Shown here piece after piece: positions 35,855 to 44,792 of a DNA stretch of 64,000 bases. This stretch comes from Giesbergeria sp. Lineage in GTDB: Bacteria > Pseudomonadota > Gammaproteobacteria > Burkholderiales > Burkholderiaceae_C. The position numbers and the translations under genes are program-made. The notes under the pieces are model-generated. The model saw only the letters and a program-made list of their open reading frames with translations, was not told the origin of the DNA and did not search any database. Numbering within the stretch: the stretch's first letter is position 1; each line of letters starts with the position of its first letter. Where the stretch lies: assembly GCF_028686475.1 (NCBI RefSeq), contig NZ_JAQUCA010000003.1, positions 164,369 to 228,368 of the forward strand, written 5' to 3'.

Positions 35855-36745
35855 TCACGCCATGCCGTTGCGCCGCGCCAGCTCTAAAAATAGGGCGCTT
35901 TGGTCTAACTCGGCCCAACCGTGTTCTGCGGCTTGGGTGTACAGCCCGGTCAGCAAGCTGGTAACGGGGGCTTCAAAGCCCAGCTCATCAGCGGTGGCAA
36001 TGGCGTTACGCATATCCTTGAGCTGCACCCCGACGCGCCCACGCGCGGCAAAGTCTTGCTCAATCATGCGCTGACCATGCAATTGCAAGATGCGGCTATC
36101 GGCAAAACCGCCGCTGATGGCCTCGCGCACCTTGGCCATATCGGCCCCACCTTTGGCTGCCAACAGCAGCGCTTCGGCCACCGCCCCAATGGTGATGCCG
36201 ACAATCATTTGGTTGGCCAGTTTGGCCAGCTGCCCGGTGCCGTGCGGCCCCACATGGGTAGCGCGGCCTAATACCGACAATACCGGCACCGCACGGGCAA
36301 AATCTGTGGCCTCGCCGCCCACCATGATGGCCAAGGTGCCCGCCTCCGCCCCCACGGTACCACCCGAGACCGGCGCATCCAAACAGGCCATGCCTTGCGC
36401 TTGCAAACGCGCGGCATGGTCACGCGCCTCACGCGGTTGGATGGAGGCCATATCGACGAACAAGCTGCCCGCCCGCATCGCTGCTGCAGCCCCTTGCTGG
36501 AACAGCACATCGGCCACCACCGGGCCGTTTTCTAGCAAGCTGAACACCATGTCCGCGCTACGCACCGCATCGACAGCATGGTCATGCAGCACCGCGCCCG
36601 CAGCGGCCAACGGTTCGGCCTTGGCGCGGGTGCGGTTCCAGACTTGCACACGGTGCCCAGCAGCACACAAACGCCGGGCAATGGGCAGGCCCATCATGCC
36701 AATGCCCAATACAGCGATGGAAAGGGAGGGGGAAGGGGTACGCAT
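35855..36745 (-). CDS. NAD(P)-dependent beta-hydroxyacid dehydrogenase (3-HIBADH/GlxR family)
   Basis: About 296 residues. The N-terminal Rossmann motif is VLGIGMMGLPIARRL, with NRT following strand two, the substrate-site segment DAPVSGGTVGAEAGTLAIMVGG and the catalytic-lysine region GTGQLAKLANQMIVG. Members oxidise or reduce small beta-hydroxyacids such as 3-hydroxyisobutyrate or tartronate semialdehyde; the exact substrate cannot be told. ATG 36745 is chosen, with ATG 36754 as alternative. It is divergent from the helicase gene across 38 bases, so the two promoters must overlap. Confidence 0.87.
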   Translation of the reverse strand: MRTPSPSLSIAVLGIGMMGLPIARRLCAAGHRVQVWNRTRAKAEPLAAAGAVLHDHAVDAVRSADMVFSLLENGPVVADVLFQQGAAAAMRAGSLFVDMASIQPREARDHAARLQAQGMACLDAPVSGGTVGAEAGTLAIMVGGEATDFARAVPVLSVLGRATHVGPHGTGQLAKLANQMIVGITIGAVAEALLLAAKGGADMAKVREAISGGFADSRILQLHGQRMIEQDFAARGRVGVQLKDMRNAIATADELGFEAPVTSLLTGLYTQAAEHGWAELDQSALFLELARRNGMA

Positions 36746-36783
36746 GGAATCCATTGTATGCAAGCCGTTCCTACAATCACGGC

Positions 36784-39141
36784 ATGGCTCCACATTCCTT
36801 TGCTCCCTCTGCCCCTGAGACTGCCGCTCTGCTGCACCACCTCAATCCTGAACAACTGGCCGCCGTCACCCTGCCCAGCGGCCACGCCTTGGTGCTGGCC
36901 GGTGCCGGTTCGGGCAAAACCCGCGTCCTGACAACGCGCATTGCCTGGCTGCTACAAACCGGCCAAGCCAGCCCCGGCAGCATTTTGGCGGTCACCTTTA
37001 CCAACAAGGCGGCCAAAGAGATGCTCACCCGCCTCGGGGCCATGCTACCGATGGCGGTGCGCGGTATGTGGATTGGTACCTTCCACGGCCTGTGCAACCG
37101 GCTGTTGCGAATGCACCACCAAGCGGCGGGTTTGCCCCAAACTTTCCAAATTTTGGACACCCAAGACCAACTCTCGGCCATCAAGCGCTTGTGCAAACAA
37201 TTTGGTGTCGATGAGGAGCGCTTTCCGCCCAAACGGCTGCAATCGTTTATTGCTGGTTGTAAAGAAGATGGCCGTCGCCCGCGCGATGTGGATGGCATTG
37301 ACCCCGACACACGCAAAAAGGTCGAGCTGTACCAACTCTACGAAGAACAATGCCAGCGCGAAGGCGTAGTAGATTTTGGCGAGCTGATGTTGCGCTCTTA
37401 CGAATTGCTGCGCGACCATGACCCGCTGCGCGCCCACTACCAGCGCCGCTTTGCCCATATCTTGGTGGATGAATTCCAAGACACCAATCGGCTCCAATAC
37501 CTGTGGCTGAAGCAATTAGCGGGGGATGAGGTAGAGGGCCAGTTGCAAACCCATGCCAGCGTATTGGCCGTGGGTGACGATGACCAAAGCATCTATGCCT
37601 TCCGTGGGGCGCGCGTGGGCAATATGCAAGATTTTTTGCGCGAGTTTGATGTGCAACAACAAATCAAGCTGGAGCAAAATTACCGCAGTTACAGCCACAT
37701 TTTGGATGCTGCCAACCAGCTCATCAGCCACAACAGCCGCCGTTTGGGCAAAAACCTACGCACCGAGCAAGGCCCCGGCGAGCCGGTGCGCGTTTATGAG
37801 GCCGTCAGTGACTTGGCCGAAGCCCAGTGGATGGCCGATGAAATCCGCCAATTGCTCAAGTCGGACCACATTCCGCACCAAGAAATTGCCGTGCTCTACC
37901 GCAGCAACGCACAAAGTCGGGTGATTGAATCAGCCTTGTTCAATGCGCGCATTCCGTACCGCGTTTATGGCGGGTTGCGCTTTTTTGAGCGCGCCGAAGT
38001 CAAACACGCACTGGCCTACTTGCGCCTGCTAGAAAACCCGCACGACGACACCAGTTTTATGCGCGTGGTCAACTTTCCACCGCGCGGCATTGGTGCGCGC
38101 AGCGTCGAAACGCTGCAAGACAACGCGCGCAGCAGTGGCTGCTCCTTGCACGATGCGGTATCGCTGGTGACAGGCAGTGCCGGGGCCAAGTTGGTGAGTT
38201 TTGTCGCGCTGATGGATGTCTTGCGCGAACAAACCCAAGGCCAAAATTTACGCACCATCATCGACAAAGTGCTAAACGCCAGCGGTCTGCTGGCCCATTA
38301 TCGTGCGGATAAAGACGGTGCCGACCGGATAGAAAACCTAGAAGAACTGGTCAATGCGGGCGAAAGCTTTGTCACGCTGGAGGGCTTTGGCCGCGATGCC
38401 GTGGCCTTGCCGGTCGATGAGCATGGCGCACCCAGCGGCAGCCTGCCAGATTTAGTAGATGGAGACACTGGCGAGACGCTCTCGCCCTTGGTGGCTTTTT
38501 TAACCCATGCGGCGCTAGAGGCAGGCGACAACCAAGCCCAAGCCGGCCAAGAGGCGGTGCAACTCATGACAGTTCATGCCAGCAAAGGGCTGGAATTTGA
38601 TTGTGTGCTGATTGGTGGGCTAGAGGAAGGACTGTTTCCGCACGACCAGTCGGTGGGTGATCGCGATGGCCTGGAAGAAGAACGCCGCCTGATGTATGTC
38701 GCCATCACACGGGCGCGTAAACGCTTGTACCTGAGCCACGCGCAAACCCGAATGCTGCACGGCCAGACGCGCTACAACGACAAAAGCCGCTTTTTAGACG
38801 AGCTGCCCGAACACGCCCTGAAATGGCTCACGCCCCAGCGCAACAGCTTTGCTAATTTTGCGCCGCGTGCCAACCTAGGCAGCTACCACAAAGGTAGCCC
38901 CAGCTACCAAACAAACACCATTGCCAATTTTTCCAGTTTTACCAGCTCACCCGTGCCCGTGCAAAAAGCCACGCCAGCGCACGGGTTGCGTGCCGGTATG
39001 GCGGTGTTTCATACCAAATTTGGCGAAGGCAAAGTCTTGGCGATAGAAGGCAGTGGCGACGATGCCCGTGCCCAAGTGCATTTTGGTCGCCACGGCAGTA
39101 AATGGCTGGCATTGGCGGTGGCCAAATTGACCATCGTTTGA
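36784..39141 (+). CDS. uvrD: ATP-dependent DNA helicase UvrD/PcrA type (SF1A)
   Basis: 785 residues with all superfamily 1A motifs: Q motif LNPEQLAAVT, motif I AGAGSGKTRVLT, Ia VTFTNKAAKEM, II VDEFQDTNRLQY, III AVGDDDQSIYAFRGA, IV EQNYRS, V VQLMTVHASKGLEFD and VI YVAITRARKRLYL. It unwinds DNA 3' to 5' in nucleotide-excision and mismatch repair. The C-terminal tail ends in a Tudor-like segment (GEGKVLAIEGSGDDARAQVHF) typical of UvrD/PcrA. ATG 36784 is chosen over an ORF extension upstream. Confidence 0.95.
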   Translation: MAPHSFAPSAPETAALLHHLNPEQLAAVTLPSGHALVLAGAGSGKTRVLTTRIAWLLQTGQASPGSILAVTFTNKAAKEMLTRLGAMLPMAVRGMWIGTFHGLCNRLLRMHHQAAGLPQTFQILDTQDQLSAIKRLCKQFGVDEERFPPKRLQSFIAGCKEDGRRPRDVDGIDPDTRKKVELYQLYEEQCQREGVVDFGELMLRSYELLRDHDPLRAHYQRRFAHILVDEFQDTNRLQYLWLKQLAGDEVEGQLQTHASVLAVGDDDQSIYAFRGARVGNMQDFLREFDVQQQIKLEQNYRSYSHILDAANQLISHNSRRLGKNLRTEQGPGEPVRVYEAVSDLAEAQWMADEIRQLLKSDHIPHQEIAVLYRSNAQSRVIESALFNARIPYRVYGGLRFFERAEVKHALAYLRLLENPHDDTSFMRVVNFPPRGIGARSVETLQDNARSSGCSLHDAVSLVTGSAGAKLVSFVALMDVLREQTQGQNLRTIIDKVLNASGLLAHYRADKDGADRIENLEELVNAGESFVTLEGFGRDAVALPVDEHGAPSGSLPDLVDGDTGETLSPLVAFLTHAALEAGDNQAQAGQEAVQLMTVHASKGLEFDCVLIGGLEEGLFPHDQSVGDRDGLEEERRLMYVAITRARKRLYLSHAQTRMLHGQTRYNDKSRFLDELPEHALKWLTPQRNSFANFAPRANLGSYHKGSPSYQTNTIANFSSFTSSPVPVQKATPAHGLRAGMAVFHTKFGEGKVLAIEGSGDDARAQVHFGRHGSKWLALAVAKLTIV

Positions 39142-39241
39142 TAAAACGCAAGATAACAAAAAAGAACCAACAGGTTTAAGTAAGGTTTTGGGAAGGGTGC
39201 CAGCCGGTGGACTATCCCAAGGTTTTGAGCGGGCCACGGGC

Positions 39242-39553
39242 TTAGGCGTGTACCAGCTTGGGCGTGTGGCGCTGGATGCGCGCCAGCACGTCCGCCATAG
39301 CATCTTGGGCGCGCAAGATGTCGTAATCGGTTTGAAGGTTGACCCAGCTTTGCGCGTCGGTGCCAAAAAAGGCGGCTAGGCGTAGCGCGGTATCGGCGGT
39401 AATGGCGCGTTGCCCCTTCACAATTTCATTGATACGCCGGGGTGGTACGCCTATGGCTTTGGCTAGGGCGTATTGGCTCAGGCCCATAGGGGTTAGCCAG
39501 TCCTCTAACAACACTTCGCCGGGGTGGGGCCACTTGAGTAGTTCATTGGTCAT
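39242..39553 (-). CDS. higA: HigA-type antitoxin
   Basis: 103 residues of the HigA/VapI group. The helix-turn-helix (about 22-75) reads LSQYALAKAIGVPPRRINEI followed by GQRAITADTALRLAAFFGTDAQSWVNLQ. It binds the toxin and represses the pair's promoter. ATG 39553 is chosen because the upstream part of the frame overlaps higB and has no family similarity. It lies 11 bases after higB, so the toxin comes first, the usual higBA order. Confidence 0.93.
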   Translation of the reverse strand: MTNELLKWPHPGEVLLEDWLTPMGLSQYALAKAIGVPPRRINEIVKGQRAITADTALRLAAFFGTDAQSWVNLQTDYDILRAQDAMADVLARIQRHTPKLVHA

Positions 39554-39564
39554 TGCAGCGCCTT

Positions 39565-39843
39565 TCAGTGGTAATCGGTAATTTCTACCCGGCTGGCGTG
39601 GCCATCGCACCAGACAAAACAAACCCGCCATTGTTCGTTTATGCGAATGCTGTGCTGGCCTTTGCGGTTGCCTTGCAGTGCCTCTAGCCGGTTGCCGGGT
39701 GGTATGCGTAGAAAGTCCAATGTGGTAGCCGCGTTCAACTGCGCCAGCTTGCGTAGGGCCACGGCTTCGATATTGGCAAAGCGTGGCACACGGCGGCGCT
39801 GGAATAGCGCGCGGGTGTCTGCACACAGGAAATCTTTAATCAT
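39565..39843 (-). CDS. higB: HigB-type toxin (RelE superfamily)
   Basis: 92 residues starting MIKDFLC, with FANIEAVALRKLAQLNAA, LRIPPGNRLEALQGNRKGQHSIRINEQWRVCFVW and the final DYH typical of HigB. The family is a ribosome-dependent mRNA endonuclease in the RelE fold. The ATG has AAGG only one base before it, and a TATCAT -10 element would place the transcript start at or next to the ATG, so the message may be leaderless. The pair stands alone between uvrD and tRNA-Thr. Confidence 0.93.
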   Translation of the reverse strand: MIKDFLCADTRALFQRRRVPRFANIEAVALRKLAQLNAATTLDFLRIPPGNRLEALQGNRKGQHSIRINEQWRVCFVWCDGHASRVEITDYH

Positions 39844-39850
39844 GCCTTAG

Positions 39851-39870
39851 ATGATAACGTATGGCGTTAT
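39851..39870 (-). promoter_or_regulatory. higBA promoter with HigA operator palindrome
   Basis: ATAACG-TATGG-CGTTAT (39854-39870) is a perfect palindrome with a five-base spacer, 11 bases before the higB ATG. It overlaps a TATCAT -10 element (39851-39856, minus strand). TAACG/CGTTA arms resemble operators reported for HigA/GraA antitoxins, so autoregulation is likely. Confidence 0.62.
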
Positions 39871-39937
39871 TGTTTGGCACGGTATGCACCAGCAAAGGAA
39901 AGTGCATGGGTTGCTAACACACAACACATAAGACAAC

Positions 39938-39973
39938 AAAAAGCCCCTGTACCTAGAGAGGCAAGGGGCTTTT
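39938..39973 (-). terminator. Intrinsic terminator downstream of tRNA-Thr
   Basis: AAAAGCCCCT pairs with AGGGGCTTTT around a loop of about 15 bases, 32 bases beyond the tRNA 3' end. On the minus strand a T-run (TTTTTG) follows the second arm. Confidence 0.7.
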
Positions 39974-40005
39974 GATACGGCCTGAATGGGCTTAAAATTG
40001 TTTTT

Positions 40006-40081
40006 TGGTGCCGATTGTCGGATTCGAACTGACGACCTACCGCTTACAAGGCGGGTGCTCTACCAACTGAGCTAAACCGGC
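40006..40081 (-). tRNA. tRNA-Thr(UGU)
   Basis: A 76-base minus-strand tRNA with encoded CCA. The acceptor GCCGGTT pairs with AATCGGC (with wobble), the D arm is AGCTCAGTTGGTAGAGC, the anticodon stem CCGC/GCGG holds loop CTTGTAA (anticodon TGT, threonine), and the T arm has GTTCGAATC. It follows sspB by 43 bases on the same strand. Confidence 0.97.
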
Positions 40082-40124
40082 TAAGACTTTTATTATAACC
40101 AGAAAAATTCTCTGGCCAAAATTT

Positions 40125-40667
40125 TTACTTCACGCGCTTGAGTGCTGGCCGTCCACCAGCACCTGCGGGGGGGCGAGGTGGTGGTGGTTCAGGCTCGTCC
40201 GAAGCATGGATGGCGCTATCGCTGGGTACCAAGTGGATGGAGGCACGGTCAGCAGTGGAAGACTCATGGCCCGCCAATTGCGCTTCAGAGGGCTGTTCAG
40301 ACAAAGAAAACAGTGCTTCCGTGTTTTGAGAGACATCCAAATCGTCGTCTGGCGGCGGAAAGGCCATGCCTTGGCCATTTTCGCGCGCATAAATGGCCAC
40401 GATACGCCCCACAGGTACCATAATGTCGCGCACCTTGCCCGCAAAGCGGGCTTTGAACTCGATGTAATCGTTGCCCAACAGCAGGCCACTGGTGGCATCC
40501 AGCCCTACGTTGAGCACAATTTCTCCATCTTTCACAAACTCGCGCGGCACTTGCACTGAAGAATCCACGCGCACGGCAATGTAAGGGGTGAAGCCATTGT
40601 CAATGCACCATTCGTGCAAAGCCCGAATCAGATAAGGGCGGGTGGTGGTGGGTTCTTGTGCGTTCAT
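40125..40667 (-). CDS. sspB: ClpXP protease specificity-enhancing factor SspB
   Basis: 180 residues. The folded N-domain (about 8-112) starts RPYLIRALHEWCIDNGFTPY and includes NVGLDATSGLLLGND and the substrate-groove segment. A long acidic, proline-rich disordered tail follows, ending in GRPALKRVK, the type of short basic/hydrophobic peptide that docks on ClpX. SspB brings ssrA-tagged proteins to ClpXP. It lies 48 bases downstream of sspA, the usual arrangement. Confidence 0.95.
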   Translation of the reverse strand: MNAQEPTTTRPYLIRALHEWCIDNGFTPYIAVRVDSSVQVPREFVKDGEIVLNVGLDATSGLLLGNDYIEFKARFAGKVRDIMVPVGRIVAIYARENGQGMAFPPPDDDLDVSQNTEALFSLSEQPSEAQLAGHESSTADRASIHLVPSDSAIHASDEPEPPPPRPPAGAGGRPALKRVK

Positions 40668-40715
40668 GGTGCTGGGCGCTTATATACCTATGACAGTGGA
40701 TGGAGCAGAAAGTGC

Positions 40716-41327
40716 TTACTTACGCATGACCTTTTCCGAGGGTGTCAGCGCCTCGATATAGGCCGGACGCGAGAAAATACGCTCGGCATACTTGAGCAGC
40801 GGCGCGGCGTTTTTGCTCATTTCGATGCCATAGTAATCCAAGCGCCACAACAAGGGGGCGATGGCCACATCCAGCATCGAGAAGCTCTCGCCCAACATGT
40901 ATTTGTTTTTCAGGAAAACGGGGGCCAGCTGCGTCAAGCGGTCGCGGATGTGGGCGCGGGCCTTTTCCATTGCCTTTTCGTTGCCCTTGGTGGTGCGCGA
41001 TTCCAGCGTGTTGACATGCACGAACAGCTCTTTTTCAAAATTGAGCAAGAACAAGCGCACGCGCGCGCGATCTACTGGGTCACCGGGCATCAGCTGGGGG
41101 TGCGGAAAGCGCTCGTCGATGTATTCGTTGATGATGTTCGACTCGTACAAAATCAGGTCGCGTTCTACCAAAATAGGCACTTGACCATAGGGATTCATCA
41201 CACTGATGTCTTCGGGCTTGTTGTACAAGTCCACATCGCGGATTTCAAAATCCATGCCCTTTTCAAACAAAACAAAACGGCAGCGGTGGGAAAAGGGACA
41301 GGTTGTACCCGAGTAAAGCACCATCAT
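40716..41327 (-). CDS. sspA: Stringent starvation protein A
   Basis: 203 residues with a glutathione-transferase fold: thioredoxin-like N-domain (MMVLYSGTTCPFSHRCRF, NPYGQVPILVERDLILYES) and an all-helical C-domain (SMLDVAIAPLLWRLDYYGIE). SspA binds RNA polymerase and affects stress and acid tolerance genes rather than conjugating glutathione. ATG 41327 has AGGAG nine bases upstream; a TTG at 41336 is unlikely. It is upstream of sspB and follows the petABC genes on the same strand. Confidence 0.95.
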   Translation of the reverse strand: MMVLYSGTTCPFSHRCRFVLFEKGMDFEIRDVDLYNKPEDISVMNPYGQVPILVERDLILYESNIINEYIDERFPHPQLMPGDPVDRARVRLFLLNFEKELFVHVNTLESRTTKGNEKAMEKARAHIRDRLTQLAPVFLKNKYMLGESFSMLDVAIAPLLWRLDYYGIEMSKNAAPLLKYAERIFSRPAYIEALTPSEKVMRK

Positions 41328-41428
41328 GAGAAGCAACTCCTAAAAATCAAAAGAGTGGAACGCACAGTGCGCCCACTCTGAAAAAGATGAAGCCACGCCG
41401 CTAGGGCGTGGCATTGGCAGAGAAACGC

Positions 41429-42187
41429 TTATTTCACATCTTTCCAGAAAGCAGCGTTGAGCTTCCAGGCGGCCACACTGGCCAAGGCCAAGAAGGCCAG
41501 CACCCAGATACCCAAGTTGACACGCTTTTGCTGTGCTGGTTCACCCATCCATTGCAAATAGCCGACCAAATCGCCAATGGCAGCATCGTATTGTTCAGGG
41601 GTCATGCTGCCGGGGGTGATGGTTTCCCAAGCCTTATGAACCTGTACCGTCTGGCCGTGGCTTTGTTGCTCTTCAAACACGGCATGGCGCTGGCCTTGCA
41701 ACTGCCACAGGGGATTTGGCATACCTACGTTGGGGAAAGCCAAGTTGTTCCAACCGGTAGCCTTGGTTTCATCGCGGTAGAAAGTGCGTAAGAAGGTGTA
41801 CAGGTAGTCAGAACCTGTGCCACCAGCACCAGCACGCGAACGGGCAATCACCGTCAAGTCGGGTGGGTTGGCACCAAACCACTCTTTGGCTTGCTTAGGC
41901 AGGACAGTGGCCTTCATGGTGTCACCGATTTTTTCGGTGGTGAAGAGCAGGTTTTCTTTGATTTGCTCGTTGGTCAGGCCAATGTCTTGCAGGCGGTTGT
42001 AGCGCATGAACGCTGCCGAGTGACAACCCACGCAGTAGTTGACAAACAGCTTGGCACCGTTTTGCAGCGCACCTTGGTCATTGAGGCGGTTGGGAGCCTT
42101 GTCCCAAGCCATACCACCACCTGCGGCTTGGGCAGCACCTGCCATTAAACCCAGAGCGGCAATGAACGAAAGAAGAATTTTTTTCAT
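41429..42187 (-). CDS. petC: Cytochrome c1 of the bc1 complex
   Basis: 252 residues with a signal peptide (MKKILLSFIAALGLMAGAAQA), the haem c attachment site CVGCH, the axial-methionine region near PNVGMPNPLWQ and a C-terminal membrane anchor (about 222-245). It passes electrons from the Rieske protein to soluble cytochrome c on the periplasmic side. ATG 42187 begins the signal peptide; the frame is open further upstream but that part overlaps petB. The gap to petB is 16 bases. Confidence 0.96.
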   Translation of the reverse strand: MKKILLSFIAALGLMAGAAQAAGGGMAWDKAPNRLNDQGALQNGAKLFVNYCVGCHSAAFMRYNRLQDIGLTNEQIKENLLFTTEKIGDTMKATVLPKQAKEWFGANPPDLTVIARSRAGAGGTGSDYLYTFLRTFYRDETKATGWNNLAFPNVGMPNPLWQLQGQRHAVFEEQQSHGQTVQVHKAWETITPGSMTPEQYDAAIGDLVGYLQWMGEPAQQKRVNLGIWVLAFLALASVAAWKLNAAFWKDVK

Positions 42188-42203
42188 AGTGTTCGTCTCC
42201 AGC

Positions 42204-43619
42204 TCAGTGTGGCTTAAAGGTGACACGGTCAGGCACGGGCTTGGGGGTACCCAAACGGCTCCACCAAGGCATGAGCAAGAAGAAGCCGAAGTAGAACAGG
42301 GTACCGACTTGCGACACACGTTCACCCATTGGCGAGGGGGGTTGCACGCCCAAGTAGGCCAGCACAACAAAGTTCACCACGAACACGGCATAGACATACT
42401 TGTGCCAGCTAGGACGGTAGCGGATGGAATGCACTGGGCTGTGATCGAGCCAAGGCAAGCCAAACAAAATCACCACCGCACCACCCATCACCACGACACC
42501 CCAGAACTTGGCATCAATCGACAACATCATGGCAACCACCACGACTGCAGCGCCCAAGATACCGGCCTTAATGAAGGCAGGCAGCTTGAATTTGACCACG
42601 GACAGCACGGCGCCCAGCAACACGCAGCCAATCAGCACATACATCATCTCAGTGGTGATGGCGCGCAACATGGAGTAGAACGGCGTGAAGTACCAAACCG
42701 GCGCAATGTGCAGCGGTGTTTGCAGCGGGTCAGCTGGAATAAAGTTGTTGTACTCTAAGAAGTAACCGCCGAACTCAGGGGCAAAGAAAATCACCGCTGT
42801 GAAGGCCATCAGGAACAAGCACACGCCCAAGATGTCATGCACGGTGTAGTAGGGATGGAAGGGCACGCCATCGAGGGGGTGGCCATTGGCATCTTTGGGG
42901 GCCTTAGGGCCTTTGATTTCGATACCGTCGGGGTTGTTGGAACCTACATCGTGCAGAGCCAACAAGTGGGCCACGACCAAGCCCAGCAGCACCAGCGGCA
43001 CGGCAATCACGTGGAAGCTGAAGAAGCGGTTGAGCGTAGCATCAGAGACCACGTAGTCGCCACGAATCAGCAACGCCAAATCGGGACCAACAAAAGGCAC
43101 CGCAGCAAACAGGTTCACAATCACCTGCGCGCCCCAGTAGGACATTTGGCCCCAAGGCAACAGGTAACCCATGAAGGCTTCGGCCATCAAGGCCAAGAAG
43201 ATGGCGCAACCAAACACCCAAACCAGCTCGCGTGGCTTGCGGTAGGAGCCATACATCAGGCCCCGGAACATGTGCAGATAGACCACCACAAAAAACGCCG
43301 AAGCGCCGGTGGAGTGCATGTAGCGAATCAACCAGCCCCAAGGCACATCGCGCATGATGTACTCGACCGATTCAAACGCCTTGTCTGCGTCGGGCTTGTA
43401 GTGCATCACCAAGAAGATACCGGTGACAATTTGAATCACCAGCACCAACAGCGCCAGCGAGCCAAAGATGTACCAGAAGTTGAAGTTTTTCGGAGCGTAA
43501 TACTCCGACATATGCACCCGGTAGGCATCAAAAGCGGTGGGAAACCGGTTTTCAAACCAGTTGGTCAACTTGGCCGCGCCTGAGGCGTTGGGGGAAATTT
43601 CCTTGAATTCGTGAGCCAT
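42204..43619 (-). CDS. petB: Cytochrome b of the bc1 complex
   Basis: 471 residues with about eight to nine membrane helices. Haem b ligands are the paired His residues in IRYMHSTGASAFFVVVYLHMFRG's two His and in FSFHVIAVPLVLLGLVVAHLLALH. The quinol-site motif appears as PADPLQTPLHIAPVWYF (the PEWY-equivalent is APVWY here). GYLLPWGQMSYWGAQV is also typical. It forms the membrane core for quinol oxidation and proton translocation. It lies between petA and petC. Confidence 0.97.
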   Translation of the reverse strand: MAHEFKEISPNASGAAKLTNWFENRFPTAFDAYRVHMSEYYAPKNFNFWYIFGSLALLVLVIQIVTGIFLVMHYKPDADKAFESVEYIMRDVPWGWLIRYMHSTGASAFFVVVYLHMFRGLMYGSYRKPRELVWVFGCAIFLALMAEAFMGYLLPWGQMSYWGAQVIVNLFAAVPFVGPDLALLIRGDYVVSDATLNRFFSFHVIAVPLVLLGLVVAHLLALHDVGSNNPDGIEIKGPKAPKDANGHPLDGVPFHPYYTVHDILGVCLFLMAFTAVIFFAPEFGGYFLEYNNFIPADPLQTPLHIAPVWYFTPFYSMLRAITTEMMYVLIGCVLLGAVLSVVKFKLPAFIKAGILGAAVVVVAMMLSIDAKFWGVVVMGGAVVILFGLPWLDHSPVHSIRYRPSWHKYVYAVFVVNFVVLAYLGVQPPSPMGERVSQVGTLFYFGFFLLMPWWSRLGTPKPVPDRVTFKPH

Positions 43620-43630
43620 GTCGTTGTTCC

Positions 43631-44230
43631 TCAGGCCTTCTTGTCGTCACCAATCAGGATTTTGGTCTCTGACAGGTACATGTGGGGCGGCACTTCGAGG
43701 TTGTCGGGTGCAGGCTTGTTTTTGAACACGCGCCCGGCCATATCGAAGGTAGAACCGTGGCAAGGGCACAGGAAGCCACCCTTCCAGTCGGCGGGCAACG
43801 AGGGCTGTGCGCCGGTGGCGAACTTGTCAGACGGCGAACAACCCAAGTGGGTGCAAATACCCACCGCCACGAAAACTTCGGGCTTGATGGAGCGGTGGCC
43901 GTTTTGGGCGTATGCGGGGGTGAAATCTTTGGGGTTACGCAGAGACTTGGGGTCGGCCAGTTGCTCATCCAAAGCGGGTAAGTCGGCCAACTGCTCGGGG
44001 GTGCGTTTGACGATCCAGACGGGCTTGCCGCGCCATTCTGCGGTCATTTTTTCGCCGGGCTTGAGGGCGGAGATGTCCACCTCAACCGCAGCACCAGCAG
44101 CCTTGGCTTTTTCGGAGGGCTGGAAAGTACTCACGAAGGGGACGGCGGTTGCCAGGCCGCCCACCGCACCCGCGCAGCCGGACGCAATCAGCCACGTCCG
44201 TTTGCTGGAGTCGATTGGAGTGTCACTCAT
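43631..44230 (-). CDS. petA: Rieske iron-sulphur subunit of the bc1 complex
   Basis: 199 residues. The N-terminal anchor helix follows a twin-Arg-like start (SSKRTWLIASGCAGAVGG), so Tat export is likely, although only KR rather than RR is seen. The [2Fe-2S] ligands lie in CTHLGC and CPCHGS. It takes electrons from quinol to cytochrome c1. First gene of petABC; divergent from mscL across 117 bases. Confidence 0.96.
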   Translation of the reverse strand: MSDTPIDSSKRTWLIASGCAGAVGGLATAVPFVSTFQPSEKAKAAGAAVEVDISALKPGEKMTAEWRGKPVWIVKRTPEQLADLPALDEQLADPKSLRNPKDFTPAYAQNGHRSIKPEVFVAVGICTHLGCSPSDKFATGAQPSLPADWKGGFLCPCHGSTFDMAGRVFKNKPAPDNLEVPPHMYLSETKILIGDDKKA

Positions 44231-44347
44231 TGGGATCCTCGATGAACATCGCTATATTGGGGGTTTAGCCCCAAATTGTAGCGGACTGCGTAGGGATATC
44301 CCACAACAGCTACGCTGCAAGCCTTCAGCTTCAGAGAGGAAACGAAT

Positions 44348-44785
44348 ATGGGAATGGTGCAAGAATTTAGAGAATTTGCCATCAAGGGCAATGTGATTGA
44401 CTTGGCCGTGGGCGTCATCATTGGGGGGGCGTTTGGCAAAATTGTCGATTCGGTGGTCAGTGATTTGATCATGCCGGTGGTGGGGCTGGTGTTTGGCAAG
44501 TTGGATTTTTCCAACATGTTCCTTGCCTTGGGGCATGTGCCCGAGGGTACGGTCATGACGCTCGATGCCATCAGAAAGGCCGGGGTGCCCGTGTTTGCCT
44601 ATGGCAGCTTTATCACGGTGGCGGTCAATTTTTTCATTTTGGCGTTCATCATTTTTATGATGGTCAAGCAGATTAACCGCCTCAAGCGCAATGCCGAGGC
44701 GGCACCTGCGGCCCCAGCAGCACCGCCCCCTACCCCCGAAGATATCGTGTTGCTGCGCGAAATTCGCGACAGCCTCAAGCACTGA
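44348..44785 (+). CDS. mscL: Large-conductance mechanosensitive channel
   Basis: 145 residues. The amphipathic N-terminus and pore helix TM1 ([28 protein letters not shown]) are followed by a periplasmic loop, TM2 (about 85-105) and a cytoplasmic helix ([15 protein letters not shown]) after a Pro/Ala linker. The homopentamer opens under membrane tension to release solutes. GAGAGGAA lies upstream of ATG 44348. Convergent with pdxA, stops seven bases apart. Confidence 0.97.
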   Translation: MGMVQEFREFAIKGNVIDLAVGVIIGGAFGKIVDSVVSDLIMPVVGLVFGKLDFSNMFLALGHVPEGTVMTLDAIRKAGVPVFAYGSFITVAVNFFILAFIIFMMVKQINRLKRNAEAAPAAPAAPPPTPEDIVLLREIRDSLKH

Positions 44786-44792
44786 GCGCGTT

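Noticed and set aside
42837..43583. Plus-strand open frame opposite cytochrome b
   Set aside because: His/Gln-rich antisense shadow of a hydrophobic coding strand, with no start signal.
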